DNA of 64,000 nucleotides from Allobosea vaviloviae. GTDB taxonomy: Bacteria; Pseudomonadota; Alphaproteobacteria; Rhizobiales; Beijerinckiaceae. The DNA lies in contig NZ_LGSZ01000037.1 in the NCBI RefSeq assembly GCF_001298265.1, positions 1-64,000 on the forward strand, in the 5' to 3' direction. The notes under the pieces were generated by a model, which worked only from the letters and a program-made list of their open reading frames with translations, was not told the DNA's origin and did not search any database. The translations under genes and the position numbers were made by a program. This document shows positions 11,634 to 19,667 of the stretch, piece after piece. Every line of letters begins with the position of its first letter. Within the stretch, counting starts at the first letter, position 1.

Positions 11634-12457
11634 GGCTTGGCCTTCGCCTTCTCGCGGTTACGGAGGGCCTGGTGGAATGCCGGCAGCCAACGTTGCGTCT
11701 GGTCGTCAAGCCAGTCCATGAACCAGCCCTGGATCTCGGGGTTAAAGTCCTTCCGGGCGCGATTCTCATCCTCTCCGCACTTCTCGAAGCGACCCATGGC
11801 GACGTCGACAAAGCTGAGCCCGTAGGCGACGGCATTGTCGGCATGCTTGACCCCGAGGTCGGAAATGAACGTGTCCACGGCCCCTGCGGCAAGCGCCGCC
11901 TTGCGGGCCGAGAGGGCGAGCCATTCATCGAAATCATCCTCGGTCCGTCCCTGCGCGACGACGCGCATAAAGACGACGCCAATGTCGGTGTTCGCCGTGC
12001 TCATGGCGAACTCAATGGCGTTGGTCTGCGCGAAGTTCGACGTGGTGATCGGCCTGATCACCAGGAGGCGGCCCCCGACGGCGGCCATCTTCGTGGCGAT
12101 CAGTGGAAGGCGCTCCTTGATCTTGGCCTCGTCACGCGCGCCGGTATCGATCAGCAGCATCCGCGAAACGCCGTCGTTGCCGATCTGGCTGATCGCGTAT
12201 GTGATAGGCGCTGACCAGTCGGCCTTGTGCACGTCGATCAGGCGCGCATCTTCATACATGGCCGTGAGCGTGGAATTCGTGGTGTCGGTGTCGAACTTCG
12301 CCATCACCTCACCGAGGGTCTCGAAGCCGAAGACGACCGCGCCGCTGATGACGGACTTGGACACGCCGCCCTTGCCATCGAGCACGATCACCAGCAGCGG
12401 CGGGAAGCCATCACCTTCCACGGGCTTGCTTCCCGTGACATTTCCATTCGTCTTCAT
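11630..12457 (-). CDS. TraL/MobD-like deviant-Walker P-loop ATPase
   Basis: A 275-residue protein of the MinD/ParA superfamily. The deviant Walker A motif GKGGVSKS lies at about residues 28-35, a switch-like DTDTTNST around 56-63, and LLIDTGA around 101-107. The overall plan resembles the IncP TraL/MobD conjugation ATPases, which help relaxosome or transfer functions, rather than chromosome-partitioning ParA, because no ParB partner is encoded nearby. It is the middle gene of a three-gene operon (12467-13219, this gene, 10788-11633) diverging from mobC and the relaxase across the putative oriT. It starts 9 bases after the upstream stop. Confidence 0.78.
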   Translation of the reverse strand: MKTNGNVTGSKPVEGDGFPPLLVIVLDGKGGVSKSVISGAVVFGFETLGEVMAKFDTDTTNSTLTAMYEDARLIDVHKADWSAPITYAISQIGNDGVSRMLLIDTGARDEAKIKERLPLIATKMAAVGGRLLVIRPITTSNFAQTNAIEFAMSTANTDIGVVFMRVVAQGRTEDDFDEWLALSARKAALAAGAVDTFISDLGVKHADNAVAYGLSFVDVAMGRFEKCGEDENRARKDFNPEIQGWFMDWLDDQTQRWLPAFHQALRNREKAKAKP

Positions 12458-12466
12458 CTCGATACC

Positions 12467-13219
12467 TCAGCTGAGTTTTCTGGGCCGGACTGGCCGCTTT
12501 TCGTCGATGCGCTCGACGTCGAAACCCCGCCCGAGGTTGAGCAGGGAATATGATGGATCGACCTCGTCCCCGGAGGTCGTGCAGTCAGGAGTATGAGACG
12601 GAGTGACGGCTGATCGACCGTTCGAGATCGTGACCGAGGCGTGCTCGCCGCCGGCGGGGCCAGGCGACACCGGTTCCGTCTGGTCGGCAGGATCCGAAAC
12701 CGACATGGCGCGAGGGACCGGGCTTACGTTCTGAATATCCGTCTGCCGAAGAGGCGGCGGCGCAGCTTCAGGAGAGCTTGGTTCCCTTGTTTGAAGCGCG
12801 TCGACGAGGGCTCTTCTCGTGTCGGCGGGCTGCACATAGGTACCCGCCTTCTTGCGGTCCCGACGCTCGCGGAAGATGGTCTCACTGAGCGTGCCTAGTT
12901 TCACAGGCTCTAGCGGCGGGTTCGCCTCAAGTTGTCCGACCCACGACAGGAGGGCCAAGGCGCTCGCATCATGCGGATTCCGCAGGAGTGCCGCTTCCGC
13001 CGATTGGCGGGTTGCAGCCATGTCCAGCCGGAATTCCAGTTCGAAATGCGCGTCGATCTGCTCGGCAACATACCCGATGTAGCCCCGCGTCCGCGGCAGG
13101 GCCTCGATCGTGTCGAAGATTTCCGACACGCATGATTTCAGAGATCGCTGCCAAGGCCTCACGGAAGCCGCGTTGGCTCTAATCCTGTTGGCCAGTGTCA
13201 TCCGTCCGGGACTACCCAT
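12467..13219 (-). CDS. Hypothetical protein, first gene of the leftward mobilization operon
   Basis: A 250-residue protein that I do not recognise. The N-terminal half (about 1-125) is basic and helical; the C-terminal half is Pro/Ser/Thr-rich and probably disordered. There is no signal peptide or membrane segment. ATG 13219 is the first in-frame start; a second ATG six codons later (MTLANRIRAN) is an equally possible start. It faces the oriT-like spacer and mobC, so a relaxosome accessory or regulator role is plausible from context only. Confidence 0.6.
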   Translation of the reverse strand: MGSPGRMTLANRIRANAASVRPWQRSLKSCVSEIFDTIEALPRTRGYIGYVAEQIDAHFELEFRLDMAATRQSAEAALLRNPHDASALALLSWVGQLEANPPLEPVKLGTLSETIFRERRDRKKAGTYVQPADTRRALVDALQTREPSSPEAAPPPLRQTDIQNVSPVPRAMSVSDPADQTEPVSPGPAGGEHASVTISNGRSAVTPSHTPDCTTSGDEVDPSYSLLNLGRGFDVERIDEKRPVRPRKLS

Positions 13220-13521
13220 GGCGCTGCTCCCGTGGACTCGAATCCCGGTGAGGCAACCGTCGAGAGGTGGCGGATAGCCCGGAGGATGTTGAGACCGTGA
13301 TGGCCTTTGCTGGACGTAGGTTGGTTGCCAGTTGGCCGCCGGTTGGTCCGAAACAGCATTGAAACAACGGGAAAACAGGCAGTAGTGAGGAGGTCGCCAG
13401 TGATCTCCGGTTTACGCGACCAAGTCGCTCCATCCGGAAGCTGGGCAGGGGGATTCCCCGTGCACCCCATAGCGGCCATGTCATGGCCTGGACGCCCGCA
13501 AGCGGGCGGGAGGACGACCAG
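13220..13521. promoter_or_regulatory. Divergent mobilization spacer, probable oriT and promoter region
   Basis: A 302-base non-coding spacer between the divergent operons starting at 13219 (minus) and 13522 (plus). It contains the phased repeats at 13320-13377, a palindrome GGCCATG-T-CATGGCC (13474-13488), and a hairpin GCCCGC-AA-GCGGGC (13494-13507) just before the mobC ribosome-binding site GGGAGGA. Origins of transfer usually sit beside the relaxase/MobC genes and carry such repeats. The nick site itself cannot be read from the sequence. Confidence 0.55.
13320..13377. repeat. Two sets of three 11-bp phased direct repeats (GTTGG and AAACA)
   Basis: GTTGG begins at 13320, 13331 and 13342, and AAACA begins at 13351, 13362 and 13373. 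Every step within a set is exactly 11 bases, one helical turn, so all copies in a set face the same side of the DNA. Such arrays are typical binding sites for ribbon-helix-helix accessory proteins such as MobC at an oriT, or for an autoregulator. Confidence 0.7.
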
Positions 13522-13890
13522 ATGAGGACGACGAAATTTCCAGAGGCAATCGCGTTCCGCGTCGCGACCGAGACAGCCCAGCAGCTAGACGAAATCGCGA
13601 AGGCGAGAGGCATCTCGCGGGGCGAACTCGCGCGGAGCATTGTGCTGCAGGGCGCCGGCGTCGTCGCAGATGTCCCGCCGCCGCGGCGGGTCGTGCCGAA
13701 TGCTGATATCCTCCGCGACCTGCTCGGCCAGCTCGGCCGGCACGGGTCGTTGCTCAACCAGATCGCGCGAGCGATGAACAGTGGGCATCCATCTGTCGAT
13801 GCGGAGGCCGCCCTGGCGCGCATGTCGGCGGGATATACCGGAGCGCTAGAAGCGCTGCGCAAGGTACTCGGTGTGACGAGCGCACCATGA
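13522..13890 (+). CDS. mobC: MobC-like ribbon-helix-helix mobilization accessory protein
   Basis: A 122-residue protein. The N-terminus reads as a ribbon-helix-helix DNA-binding unit: a beta strand IAFRVATET followed by two helices containing AKARGISRGELAR. The C-terminal half contains a bacterial mobilization (MobC) type helical stretch (GRHGSLLNQIARAMNSG). MobC proteins bind and open oriT for the relaxase. The start at 13522 is preceded by GGGAGGA; the longer frame from 13483 would run through the palindrome and hairpin and has no ribosome-binding site. The stop overlaps the relaxase start (ATGA), so the pair is translationally coupled. Confidence 0.82.
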   Translation: MRTTKFPEAIAFRVATETAQQLDEIAKARGISRGELARSIVLQGAGVVADVPPPRRVVPNADILRDLLGQLGRHGSLLNQIARAMNSGHPSVDAEAALARMSAGYTGALEALRKVLGVTSAP

Positions 13891-15650
13891 TCGTCCGCGA
13901 GCAGTTCCGGCGCGCCGGTGGCTTGGCAGAACATCTCGCCAGGCTGGATACGAACAAGAGCGTCACCTTGCGCGCCGACCTCGGCCGAGGCCTGCCAGTC
14001 GACATCAAGCAGGCGCTGGTGGTGCTCGCAGGCATCTCGCGGACAAATCCGCGGACCAAGCGGCATTTCATCCACTTCAAGATTTCGCCGGCGAAGACCG
14101 ATGAGCGATCCATTCAGCGCGCGCTCGCCCTGATCGAGAAAGAGTACGGCATCGACTCTCGGTCGCCGCGCCTCGTCGTCGAACACGAAAAGGGCGATAG
14201 GCCGAACCACTTTCACGTCGTCTACAGTGTCGTTGACCTCAGCACCGGCCGAGCCGTTTCGTCCGAGGGTAACTATCTCAAGGACGAGACCATCAGCCGC
14301 CTGTTGGAGCTGGAGCTTGGTGAAGCGATCACGCCGGGCCCGCGCCATGTCGAGGTCGTAGAGATCCTGCGGGAGCGGGACCAGGTGGTAGAAGCTGCTG
14401 CGCTCGCCGGCGTCGAGGCCGCGAGGCCGGGGGCACGCCTGAGGTCCACGACGCGCAGGCAGCTTGAGCGCGTAGGCGTCGATGCAGATGCCGCGGGGGC
14501 GCAGATCTACCAGCTTTGGAATGACGTCGACGGTGAGCGCGAGGCATTCCGCAGGAGGCTCGGCGAGGCAGGCTTCGACATCGTAATGGGGCACTCGGTA
14601 CTCGTTGCTCTGCACCGAGTTAGTGGCGGGGAGATACCGCTTAGGCGAATTCTGAACGAGCATTCCAAGGCGGCTGGCATGCCGCTTGGCCTGGTCAAGC
14701 AAAGCTTCGACGATCTCTTCGAGGATTCGGAAACGCTCGACTTGATCAAAGGCGAGCGGCGCCGGCCTCACATCACTGCAGCACGGGCTGCTACAGATCA
14801 GGAACTGCTCAGACTTGGACGGGAGGCGCTGGTGGATGGTGATCCTGTCCAGGCCGCTAAAGCCTATGGCGCACTTGCCGCGCGCCGCGCCCAACATGAG
14901 GTAGACCTGCGCCGCGCGCACAAGGAAGCTGAGGCAGAGATTCGGCGCGAGAAGACGCGATTGGTCAGCGTCAGACGGCAACGCGTCGAGCGGGCTTTCC
15001 GTGCGGCCGCAATCTTCGACGCGCGCAGAATGCGTCAGATCGCGTTCGGCGCCGCCGCCGCTGGAGCCTTGTTGGCAGGCGGCGGGTTGGGAGTAGCCCT
15101 GCTCGCTGGTGGTTTCGCCGTCGGTCTGCTGCCGACGTACGAAACCGCTCGAGCTCTGGCCCGGCAAGCACGCCTCGATCGAAAATCCAACTCGAAGCCG
15201 GTCAAGGCTGCCGTGAACAACAATTCCGCCGAGAGTTCCTCTCAGGTGCCGCTGTTCAAATCGCGCGACGACCACCGTGTCGCAGCCGTGTACTTCGACC
15301 TCGTGCTTGCGGCACAGCGTCGCCGGCTGACCTCGCGTGAGGCCAGTGTTGCCAAGGCCGCTCGCCAAGTACTCAGGCCGATCACCGCCGCGACGGTTGG
15401 CATGTTGGCCAAGCGCCGTGACGCGAACGTCATCCGGAGACAGCTGCGGCTGCATACTCCGGTCGCTCACGGCGATCGTTGTGATGTCGCCCGAGTTTTC
15501 CGTAGCCAGGGACATCGCACCGTCGCCGATGGCCTCGATCCTACAACCGCCCTGATTATGCAGGTTGTCGCTAACGCCCAGGCTCGACCCGACGAGCAAG
15601 AGGTCGTTGAGGCCAAACACGACGTTCGCGGACGCGATCGTGGTCGGTGA
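13887..15650 (+). CDS. Relaxase (mobilization nuclease, MobA/TraI-like)
   Basis: A 587-residue protein with an N-terminal relaxase domain (about 1-200). The HUH-type metal motif is NHFHVVY (His 108, His 110), preceded by His 100. The usual nucleophile region reads LAEHLARLDTNKSV with His 16 where many relaxases carry a tyrosine, and no Tyr occurs before residue 87. This agrees with an alphaproteobacterial group whose N-terminus reads LAxHL. A glycine/alanine-rich hydrophobic stretch lies at about 383-412, possibly a membrane-interacting segment; the remainder is helical and basic. It nicks oriT and pilots the strand through a helper transfer apparatus. Coupling-protein and type IV secretion genes are absent from the window, so transfer must depend on another element. 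Confidence 0.85.
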   Translation: MIVREQFRRAGGLAEHLARLDTNKSVTLRADLGRGLPVDIKQALVVLAGISRTNPRTKRHFIHFKISPAKTDERSIQRALALIEKEYGIDSRSPRLVVEHEKGDRPNHFHVVYSVVDLSTGRAVSSEGNYLKDETISRLLELELGEAITPGPRHVEVVEILRERDQVVEAAALAGVEAARPGARLRSTTRRQLERVGVDADAAGAQIYQLWNDVDGEREAFRRRLGEAGFDIVMGHSVLVALHRVSGGEIPLRRILNEHSKAAGMPLGLVKQSFDDLFEDSETLDLIKGERRRPHITAARAATDQELLRLGREALVDGDPVQAAKAYGALAARRAQHEVDLRRAHKEAEAEIRREKTRLVSVRRQRVERAFRAAAIFDARRMRQIAFGAAAAGALLAGGGLGVALLAGGFAVGLLPTYETARALARQARLDRKSNSKPVKAAVNNNSAESSSQVPLFKSRDDHRVAAVYFDLVLAAQRRRLTSREASVAKAARQVLRPITAATVGMLAKRRDANVIRRQLRLHTPVAHGDRCDVARVFRSQGHRTVADGLDPTTALIMQVVANAQARPDEQEVVEAKHDVRGRDRGR

Positions 15651-16248
15651 AGGCTCCCGCGCAGTAATCGCTTCGCCTTGCTGATCGGCCATGCTCGTCC
15701 CCACCGAAAGGTGCGCAATGCCCGACATGGGCAGCGCGGCAGCAATCCGGCGCAGAGATCGAGGTAATGGGGAGGGCCCCAGATTCCGCGATCATGTCTT
15801 TTTACGACGCGATTGCTGGGGTCTTGATTTCTTGAAGGGAGGCCGGATTCTTGTCAATCCCGATGAGCGGTCGTGTGCCATCTTTTCACCAAACGCGACA
15901 CAGCAGAGGCGAGCGAAGGCTTGGGCTGGGGGCGCCGGGGAATCCGCCCGGCACACTAGCGGGCAAGATGCGCCAAAATCGCCAGACGATCGCCCAGGCG
16001 AGATGCGCCGCTTGCTGTCGTTAGAACCTCGCCGGAAAGCGGACTTGGCTTCGCTACGAACGTAGGTGCGTCCCCGACACAACGCGACCTCGTGCGCGAC
16101 CCCATCAAGCGAACGCGCGGAATGGCTTAAGGGCAATCTGCCGCGTCTTCCACAGGCCCGGACAGGTCGCATGGCACCTGGATAACAGTGCCGCTGACAT
16201 GCTCCAATTTTGTCGCCGGCTCCTACCGGCGGAGAACCCGTGTATCGA
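15651..16248. other. 598-base spacer with no supported gene
   Basis: The region lies between the relaxase and the ImmA/IrrE gene, which converge on it. Open frames on both strands (for example minus 15792-16463) lack start signals and encode low-complexity Arg/Ser/Pro sequence, and the minus-strand one overlaps the metallopeptidase C-terminus. No clear terminator, repeat or RNA could be assigned. Confidence 0.5.
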
Positions 16249-17199
16249 TCAAAAAGAGGCCGCCGCGGGGGACCAAGCCGGCCGCACCGGCACGTGAGGG
16301 CGAAGCCAGAATCCGAGGGTGAGAGCCTCGTGCCGATTGTAGAACGTCTCGAAGCTGAATACGTGCCCATCCCGGTTTCGATCCGAAAGGATCGTTTCCG
16401 TTTGCCCCAGGCTTCCCCCTCTTTGAGCGCCACAGTAGCCGACCACTGTCCCGAAGAGATCAATCTCGGTCAGGTGACCGAACCTCTCGCGGAAGGCGGG
16501 CGACTCGACGCAGTACCTGCACGGCGCCGCCGGGTCGAAGGCGGCCTCGCGACGTCCCCGATGAGGATGGCCCGTCACGAGCGCGACCATCGGACGGCCG
16601 GCGTGACCGTGTTCTACCAATCGCCACAGGGTCGACGTCACCGTGTTGCCGAAGTCCTTGCTGAGCTTCTTGACCGCCTCGATGTTCGGGGCGGACGCGG
16701 CCGCCTCCTCCGAAAAGCGCGTACCCAGGAACAGCAGTTGCCCCGCCGCGTAGTTCGCCTCCGCTTCCATCATCTCGTGGCAAGTGGGCGAGAGCGTCTG
16801 CTTGGTGTCGCCAAGCATCATCCCCTCGTGCCATGGAATGATGTCATGCCCGATCTCGTGGGCCTCGTTCCAGCGATGCTTGAGGATCGGAAGGTCCTTA
16901 TCAAGAAGAATACGCTTCTGGTCAGGCAGGTAGAGCGCCTTAAGGCTCAGGCTCCTTACTGCGTCGCGAAGGAGCGTCGGCCGTAGTAACACCTGCAGGC
17001 CGGCGACCTTCAATCGAGAGAAGGTCTCCCGCAGGAGGCTGTCGTCCGTGGTGCTGTAGTAACCCTGGTCGAGTTTCAGCAACTCCCGCACCACGCGCAG
17101 GTCTACCGGCGGCTCGGGATTACCCAAGCCTTTCAGGATCTTGACGACCTGGCTGTCGATATCGGCGACTGTGCGGCTTCGCAGGCTGACGTTCTTCAC
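16249..17199 (-). CDS. ImmA/IrrE-family zinc metallopeptidase, candidate CapP-type CBASS regulator
   Basis: A 316-residue protein. The metalloprotease motif HEIGH (His 114 to His 118) is followed by EAEANYAAGQLL (about 145-156), which supplies the third zinc ligand, as in ImmA/IrrE/COG2856 peptidases. These enzymes cleave a cognate XRE-type repressor when activated. In several CBASS loci a pair called CapH (XRE repressor) and CapP (this peptidase type) couples the defence operon to DNA damage; here the pair is divergent from a CBASS operon, which is why I suggest the role. Its ATG overlaps the stop of the XRE gene (ATGA). It could instead serve the RHH-GNAT pair of its own operon. Confidence 0.85.
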   Translation of the reverse strand: MKNVSLRSRTVADIDSQVVKILKGLGNPEPPVDLRVVRELLKLDQGYYSTTDDSLLRETFSRLKVAGLQVLLRPTLLRDAVRSLSLKALYLPDQKRILLDKDLPILKHRWNEAHEIGHDIIPWHEGMMLGDTKQTLSPTCHEMMEAEANYAAGQLLFLGTRFSEEAAASAPNIEAVKKLSKDFGNTVTSTLWRLVEHGHAGRPMVALVTGHPHRGRREAAFDPAAPCRYCVESPAFRERFGHLTEIDLFGTVVGYCGAQRGGSLGQTETILSDRNRDGHVFSFETFYNRHEALTLGFWLRPHVPVRPAWSPAAASF

Positions 17200-17696
17200 T
17201 TCGACCGTTGAGGCTCCCGTTCGCTCAAGACACCGATGAACGCCTCCAAGGCAGACGCCTCCTCGACGTTGAGCTTCTCGACCGCCTCGGACCGCGCGGC
17301 GAATCTCACGGCCTCCAGCCGGAACCCGACATCGTTCGCCACGACCAGGCCCGCAAGCTGCATCAGACGTTGTTGGGAGACGTCGAATGTCTGGGCCAAC
17401 TTGTAGATCGTTCGCGGGTCCGGCGTATATTCGATATGATCCTCGATGACGAGGAGATCGCTGACGTCGAGATCGGCCTCCTTGGCCAGCTCCTCGATCG
17501 TAAGGCCTTTGCGCCGGCGCATCAGGTTCACGAACTTGCCGAAGGCGATGCGAGCCTCCTCCACGTTCATGCCGGTCGCGCCTGTCGGCTTGGCCTCAGG
17601 TAAGGGATCGAGGGCCGACATCCCGGCCCCGATGGCCGCGTCGCCTTCGCGGCGGGCGCGGGCGAGCCACCATTCCCGGCTCCGTTGTAGTTTCAT
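17196..17696 (-). CDS. XRE-family HTH regulator, candidate CapH-type repressor
   Basis: A 166-residue protein. A helix-turn-helix of the Cro/C1 type occupies about residues 50-115: FGKFVNLMRRRKGLTIEEL, then a turn and EADLDVSDLLVIEDH. The N-terminal extension of about 45 residues (RSREWWLARARREGD) and the C-terminal roughly 50 residues are outside the HTH; the latter could hold a cleavage site for the partner peptidase. It starts 3 bases after the GNAT stop and overlaps the ImmA/IrrE start, an arrangement typical of repressor-peptidase pairs. The probable target is the divergent promoter before the CD-NTase gene, or its own operon promoter. Confidence 0.82.
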   Translation of the reverse strand: MKLQRSREWWLARARREGDAAIGAGMSALDPLPEAKPTGATGMNVEEARIAFGKFVNLMRRRKGLTIEELAKEADLDVSDLLVIEDHIEYTPDPRTIYKLAQTFDVSQQRLMQLAGLVVANDVGFRLEAVRFAARSEAVEKLNVEEASALEAFIGVLSEREPQRSK

Positions 17697-17699
17697 GTG

Positions 17700-18323
17700 C
17701 TAATCCTCTTCGTCGAGGAACGCGCGAGCGTGGTCGGCGGTCATCTCGAAGTATCTGAGACCTTGGTAGTTGGAATCGGGGCCGAGGTCGGTCATCCCCA
17801 TTCCTCGATAGAAGTCATCCGCCTGGGGCAACGAGTGCAGGCCGAGGCGCCCCTTGAAGCCCTCGTCCAAACTGAGCTGCACCGCGGCGGATAGCAGGGC
17901 TGTGCCGACACCGCGAAAACGGGTCGGCCGCTGGATCTCCCGTCGGTTCCACGGCGCGACCTCGAGATAATCGAGATAGACCAATGGCCGACCGGCCTGC
18001 CTCGACTCCTGGCACGATTTAGTGAGATCGATCTGCGCAAGCCCTTGCGTCTCGCCCTGGGCGACGACGCAAAGACCGCGATAGGACAGCAAGCCCTGGA
18101 CGCGAGCCGACTTCTGATCCCAGTTCCAATGCCAACTCTGCGGCCATTGGGAGATGGGTACGCCCCTGCCGGCCAGTTCCTGCAGCACGACCGCTAGGGC
18201 CGGCTGCCACTTGGTCCGCCAATCGTCCAACTGCTCCTGCTCGATGCCATCCCGCAGCTCCGCGTCGATGCTAGCGCCGGTCGCCACGTCGAGGAGGTAG
18301 ATCCTCGAAACTTCGACCGTCAT
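17700..18323 (-). CDS. GNAT-family N-acetyltransferase, possible toxin-like partner of the RHH protein
   Basis: A 207-residue protein. The acetyl-CoA-binding motif A reads RFRGVGTALLSAAVQLS (Q/R-x-x-G-x-G/A pattern) at about residues 138-154, preceded by the beta strand LVYLDYLEVAPWN. The start at 18323 is chosen because ATGA overlaps the stop of the small RHH gene; the upstream frame is only open sequence. GNAT enzymes encoded after an RHH protein are often type II toxins that acetylate aminoacyl-tRNA, but those are usually 160-175 residues, and this one has about 80 extra N-terminal residues. It could equally be an ordinary protein or small-molecule acetyltransferase. Confidence 0.8.
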   Translation of the reverse strand: MTVEVSRIYLLDVATGASIDAELRDGIEQEQLDDWRTKWQPALAVVLQELAGRGVPISQWPQSWHWNWDQKSARVQGLLSYRGLCVVAQGETQGLAQIDLTKSCQESRQAGRPLVYLDYLEVAPWNRREIQRPTRFRGVGTALLSAAVQLSLDEGFKGRLGLHSLPQADDFYRGMGMTDLGPDSNYQGLRYFEMTADHARAFLDEED

Positions 18324-18532
18324 AGGAGCATCAGCTCCGCCTTTTCCTTCGTCTCCTCGTTCTCGAAAAGGAGTTTCTCCCCTCTTTCGACCCGAGCATC
18401 GATCGTTTGATAGAGACGCAGCGCCTGCCGCAGCACGGCGGTCTTCGTGATGTCCTTCCGGACCGACAATTCGTCCAACGCCTGCATCTCGGCATCGGTG
18501 AGGTTCAGCGTCATCGTCCGCTTCGCCGCCAT
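18320..18532 (-). CDS. Small ribbon-helix-helix (CopG-like) regulator, putative antitoxin
   Basis: A 70-residue protein with an RHH fold at residues 5-45: strand TMTLNLTDAEM, then helices around ALDELSVRKD and KTAVLRQALRLYQ. The C-terminal 25 charged residues are typical of the toxin-binding tail of antitoxins. The start has a strong ribosome-binding site (GGAGG, 7 bases upstream). It is the first gene of the RHH-GNAT-XRE-ImmA operon and overlaps the GNAT start. Phased TAGCTA sites in the divergent spacer (18594-18633) are its probable operator. Confidence 0.82.
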   Translation of the reverse strand: MAAKRTMTLNLTDAEMQALDELSVRKDITKTAVLRQALRLYQTIDARVERGEKLLFENEETKEKAELMLL

Positions 18533-18593
18533 CGAGATCCTCCGTTGCTAGGAGACGCATATAGCCCGCGCGCCCACAGCTGTCAACAAGAAG

Positions 18594-18633
18594 CAGCTAA
18601 ATCAGATACCTTGAATAGCTAAAATATAGCTAC
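18594..18633. promoter_or_regulatory. Phased AGCTA operator-like repeats in the divergent spacer
   Basis: AGCTA/TAGCTA occurs three times, with AGCTA starting at 18595, 18617 and 18628, that is, at steps of 22 and 11 bases (two turns and one turn of the helix). Two copies are the palindrome TAGCTA in an AT-rich stretch (18613-18637) that stands out in this GC-rich DNA and could hold the -10 elements. The repeats lie between the RHH operon and the CBASS operon, so one regulator could control both. Confidence 0.6.
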
Positions 18634-18693
18634 TATATGCAGACGACGGGGATGGCAGCGCTTTCCGGAGCGCGTAGCGCAACGAGGTGGAAA

Positions 18694-19659
18694 ATGGGAC
18701 GACAGCATGTCGATCACGGCGAGATCGCGGCCTTCGCTCAGGACAGGGTCAACCTGCCGAAGTCGATCGCTGACGAATATCGAGCGCAGGCGCGGCGCCT
18801 GCGGGAAAAGTTAGAGGGATACCTCGAGGAGCATCCCGACTTCACGCTTAGGAAGATGATGCTGTCGGGCAGCCTCGCGAAGGGTACCGCCCTCCGCTCG
18901 CTGAATGATATCGACGTCGCCTGCTATATCAGCGGCGCGAATGCCCCGAAGGATGTCGCGGCGCTTCTCGCCTACCTTGCTGAGCGTCTCCGCAAGGCCT
19001 TCCCCAACTTCAGCCCAGAACAGGTCCAGCCGCAGACGTACTCGGTCACCGTTTCGTTTCGCGGAAGCGGGCTCGACGTCGACGTCGTGCCGATCCTCTA
19101 CGACGGCGACCCGTCATGGTACGGCAACCTCGTCAGCCAGGATGACGGATCGTTCCTGAAGACGAGCATCCCGCTACACCTGGAGTTCGCGTCGAAGCGC
19201 AAGCGGGCGCAGGAGAGGCACTTCGCCCAGGTCGTCCGCCTCGTGAAGTTCTGGGCGCGCCGTATGAAGCAGGAGCGTGAGGGCTTTCGCTTCAAGTCCT
19301 TCATGATCGAGATGATCCTGGCCAAGCTCTGCGACGACGGGGTCGACCTGTCGGACTATCCCGAGGCGCTCCAGAGCTTCTTCACCTATCTGGCCGACGG
19401 CGACCTGCGCCAGAGGATCGTCTTCGGCGACTACTACGCTCCGTCGACGGTCCCGGCATCCTCGGACAGGGCCCAGATCATCGACCCCGTCAATGCCGCG
19501 AACAACGTTGCGAGGCTGTACACCGACGCGAACGCGGACGCGATCGTGGAGGCCGCCCTCGATGCGGGGGACGCCATCGACGCGGCCCTTTCCGCCCCCA
19601 CCAAGCAACTGACCGTCGGCTACTGGCAGAAGGTCTTCGGCTCCACTTTCAGCGCTTGA
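18694..19659 (+). CDS. CD-NTase (CBASS cyclic oligonucleotide synthase)
   Basis: A 321-residue nucleotidyltransferase. The polymerase-beta-type active site is visible: GSLAKGT (Gly-Ser at about 59-60), DID (Asp 72 and 74), and the third acidic site in LDVDVVPI (about 128-130). An OAS/PAP-like C-terminal helical domain follows. Enzymes of this kind make cyclic di- or trinucleotides after phage sensing. The start at 18694 has GAGGTGG just upstream; the earlier ATG at 18637 has no ribosome-binding site and lies close to the operator repeats. The exact clade and product cannot be told by eye. The next genes (HORMA, TRIP13, Cap4-like) make this a type III CBASS, in which HORMA binding switches the synthase on. 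Confidence 0.9.
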   Translation: MGRQHVDHGEIAAFAQDRVNLPKSIADEYRAQARRLREKLEGYLEEHPDFTLRKMMLSGSLAKGTALRSLNDIDVACYISGANAPKDVAALLAYLAERLRKAFPNFSPEQVQPQTYSVTVSFRGSGLDVDVVPILYDGDPSWYGNLVSQDDGSFLKTSIPLHLEFASKRKRAQERHFAQVVRLVKFWARRMKQEREGFRFKSFMIEMILAKLCDDGVDLSDYPEALQSFFTYLADGDLRQRIVFGDYYAPSTVPASSDRAQIIDPVNAANNVARLYTDANADAIVEAALDAGDAIDAALSAPTKQLTVGYWQKVFGSTFSA

Positions 19660-19667
19660 GGCCGGCC

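Noticed and set aside
11630..12457. ParA partitioning ATPase
   Set aside because: The deviant Walker motif fits ParA as well, but there is no ParB gene or parS-like array, and the neighbours are mobilization genes, so TraL/MobD-like is the better reading.
13212..15728. 838-residue minus-strand open frame across mobC, relaxase and the oriT spacer
   Set aside because: The plus strand encodes clear MobC and relaxase motifs; the antisense frame runs through the phased repeats and has no recognised domain.
15792..16463. 223-residue minus-strand open frame
   Set aside because: Overlaps the ImmA/IrrE gene C-terminus, has no start signal and shows low-complexity composition.
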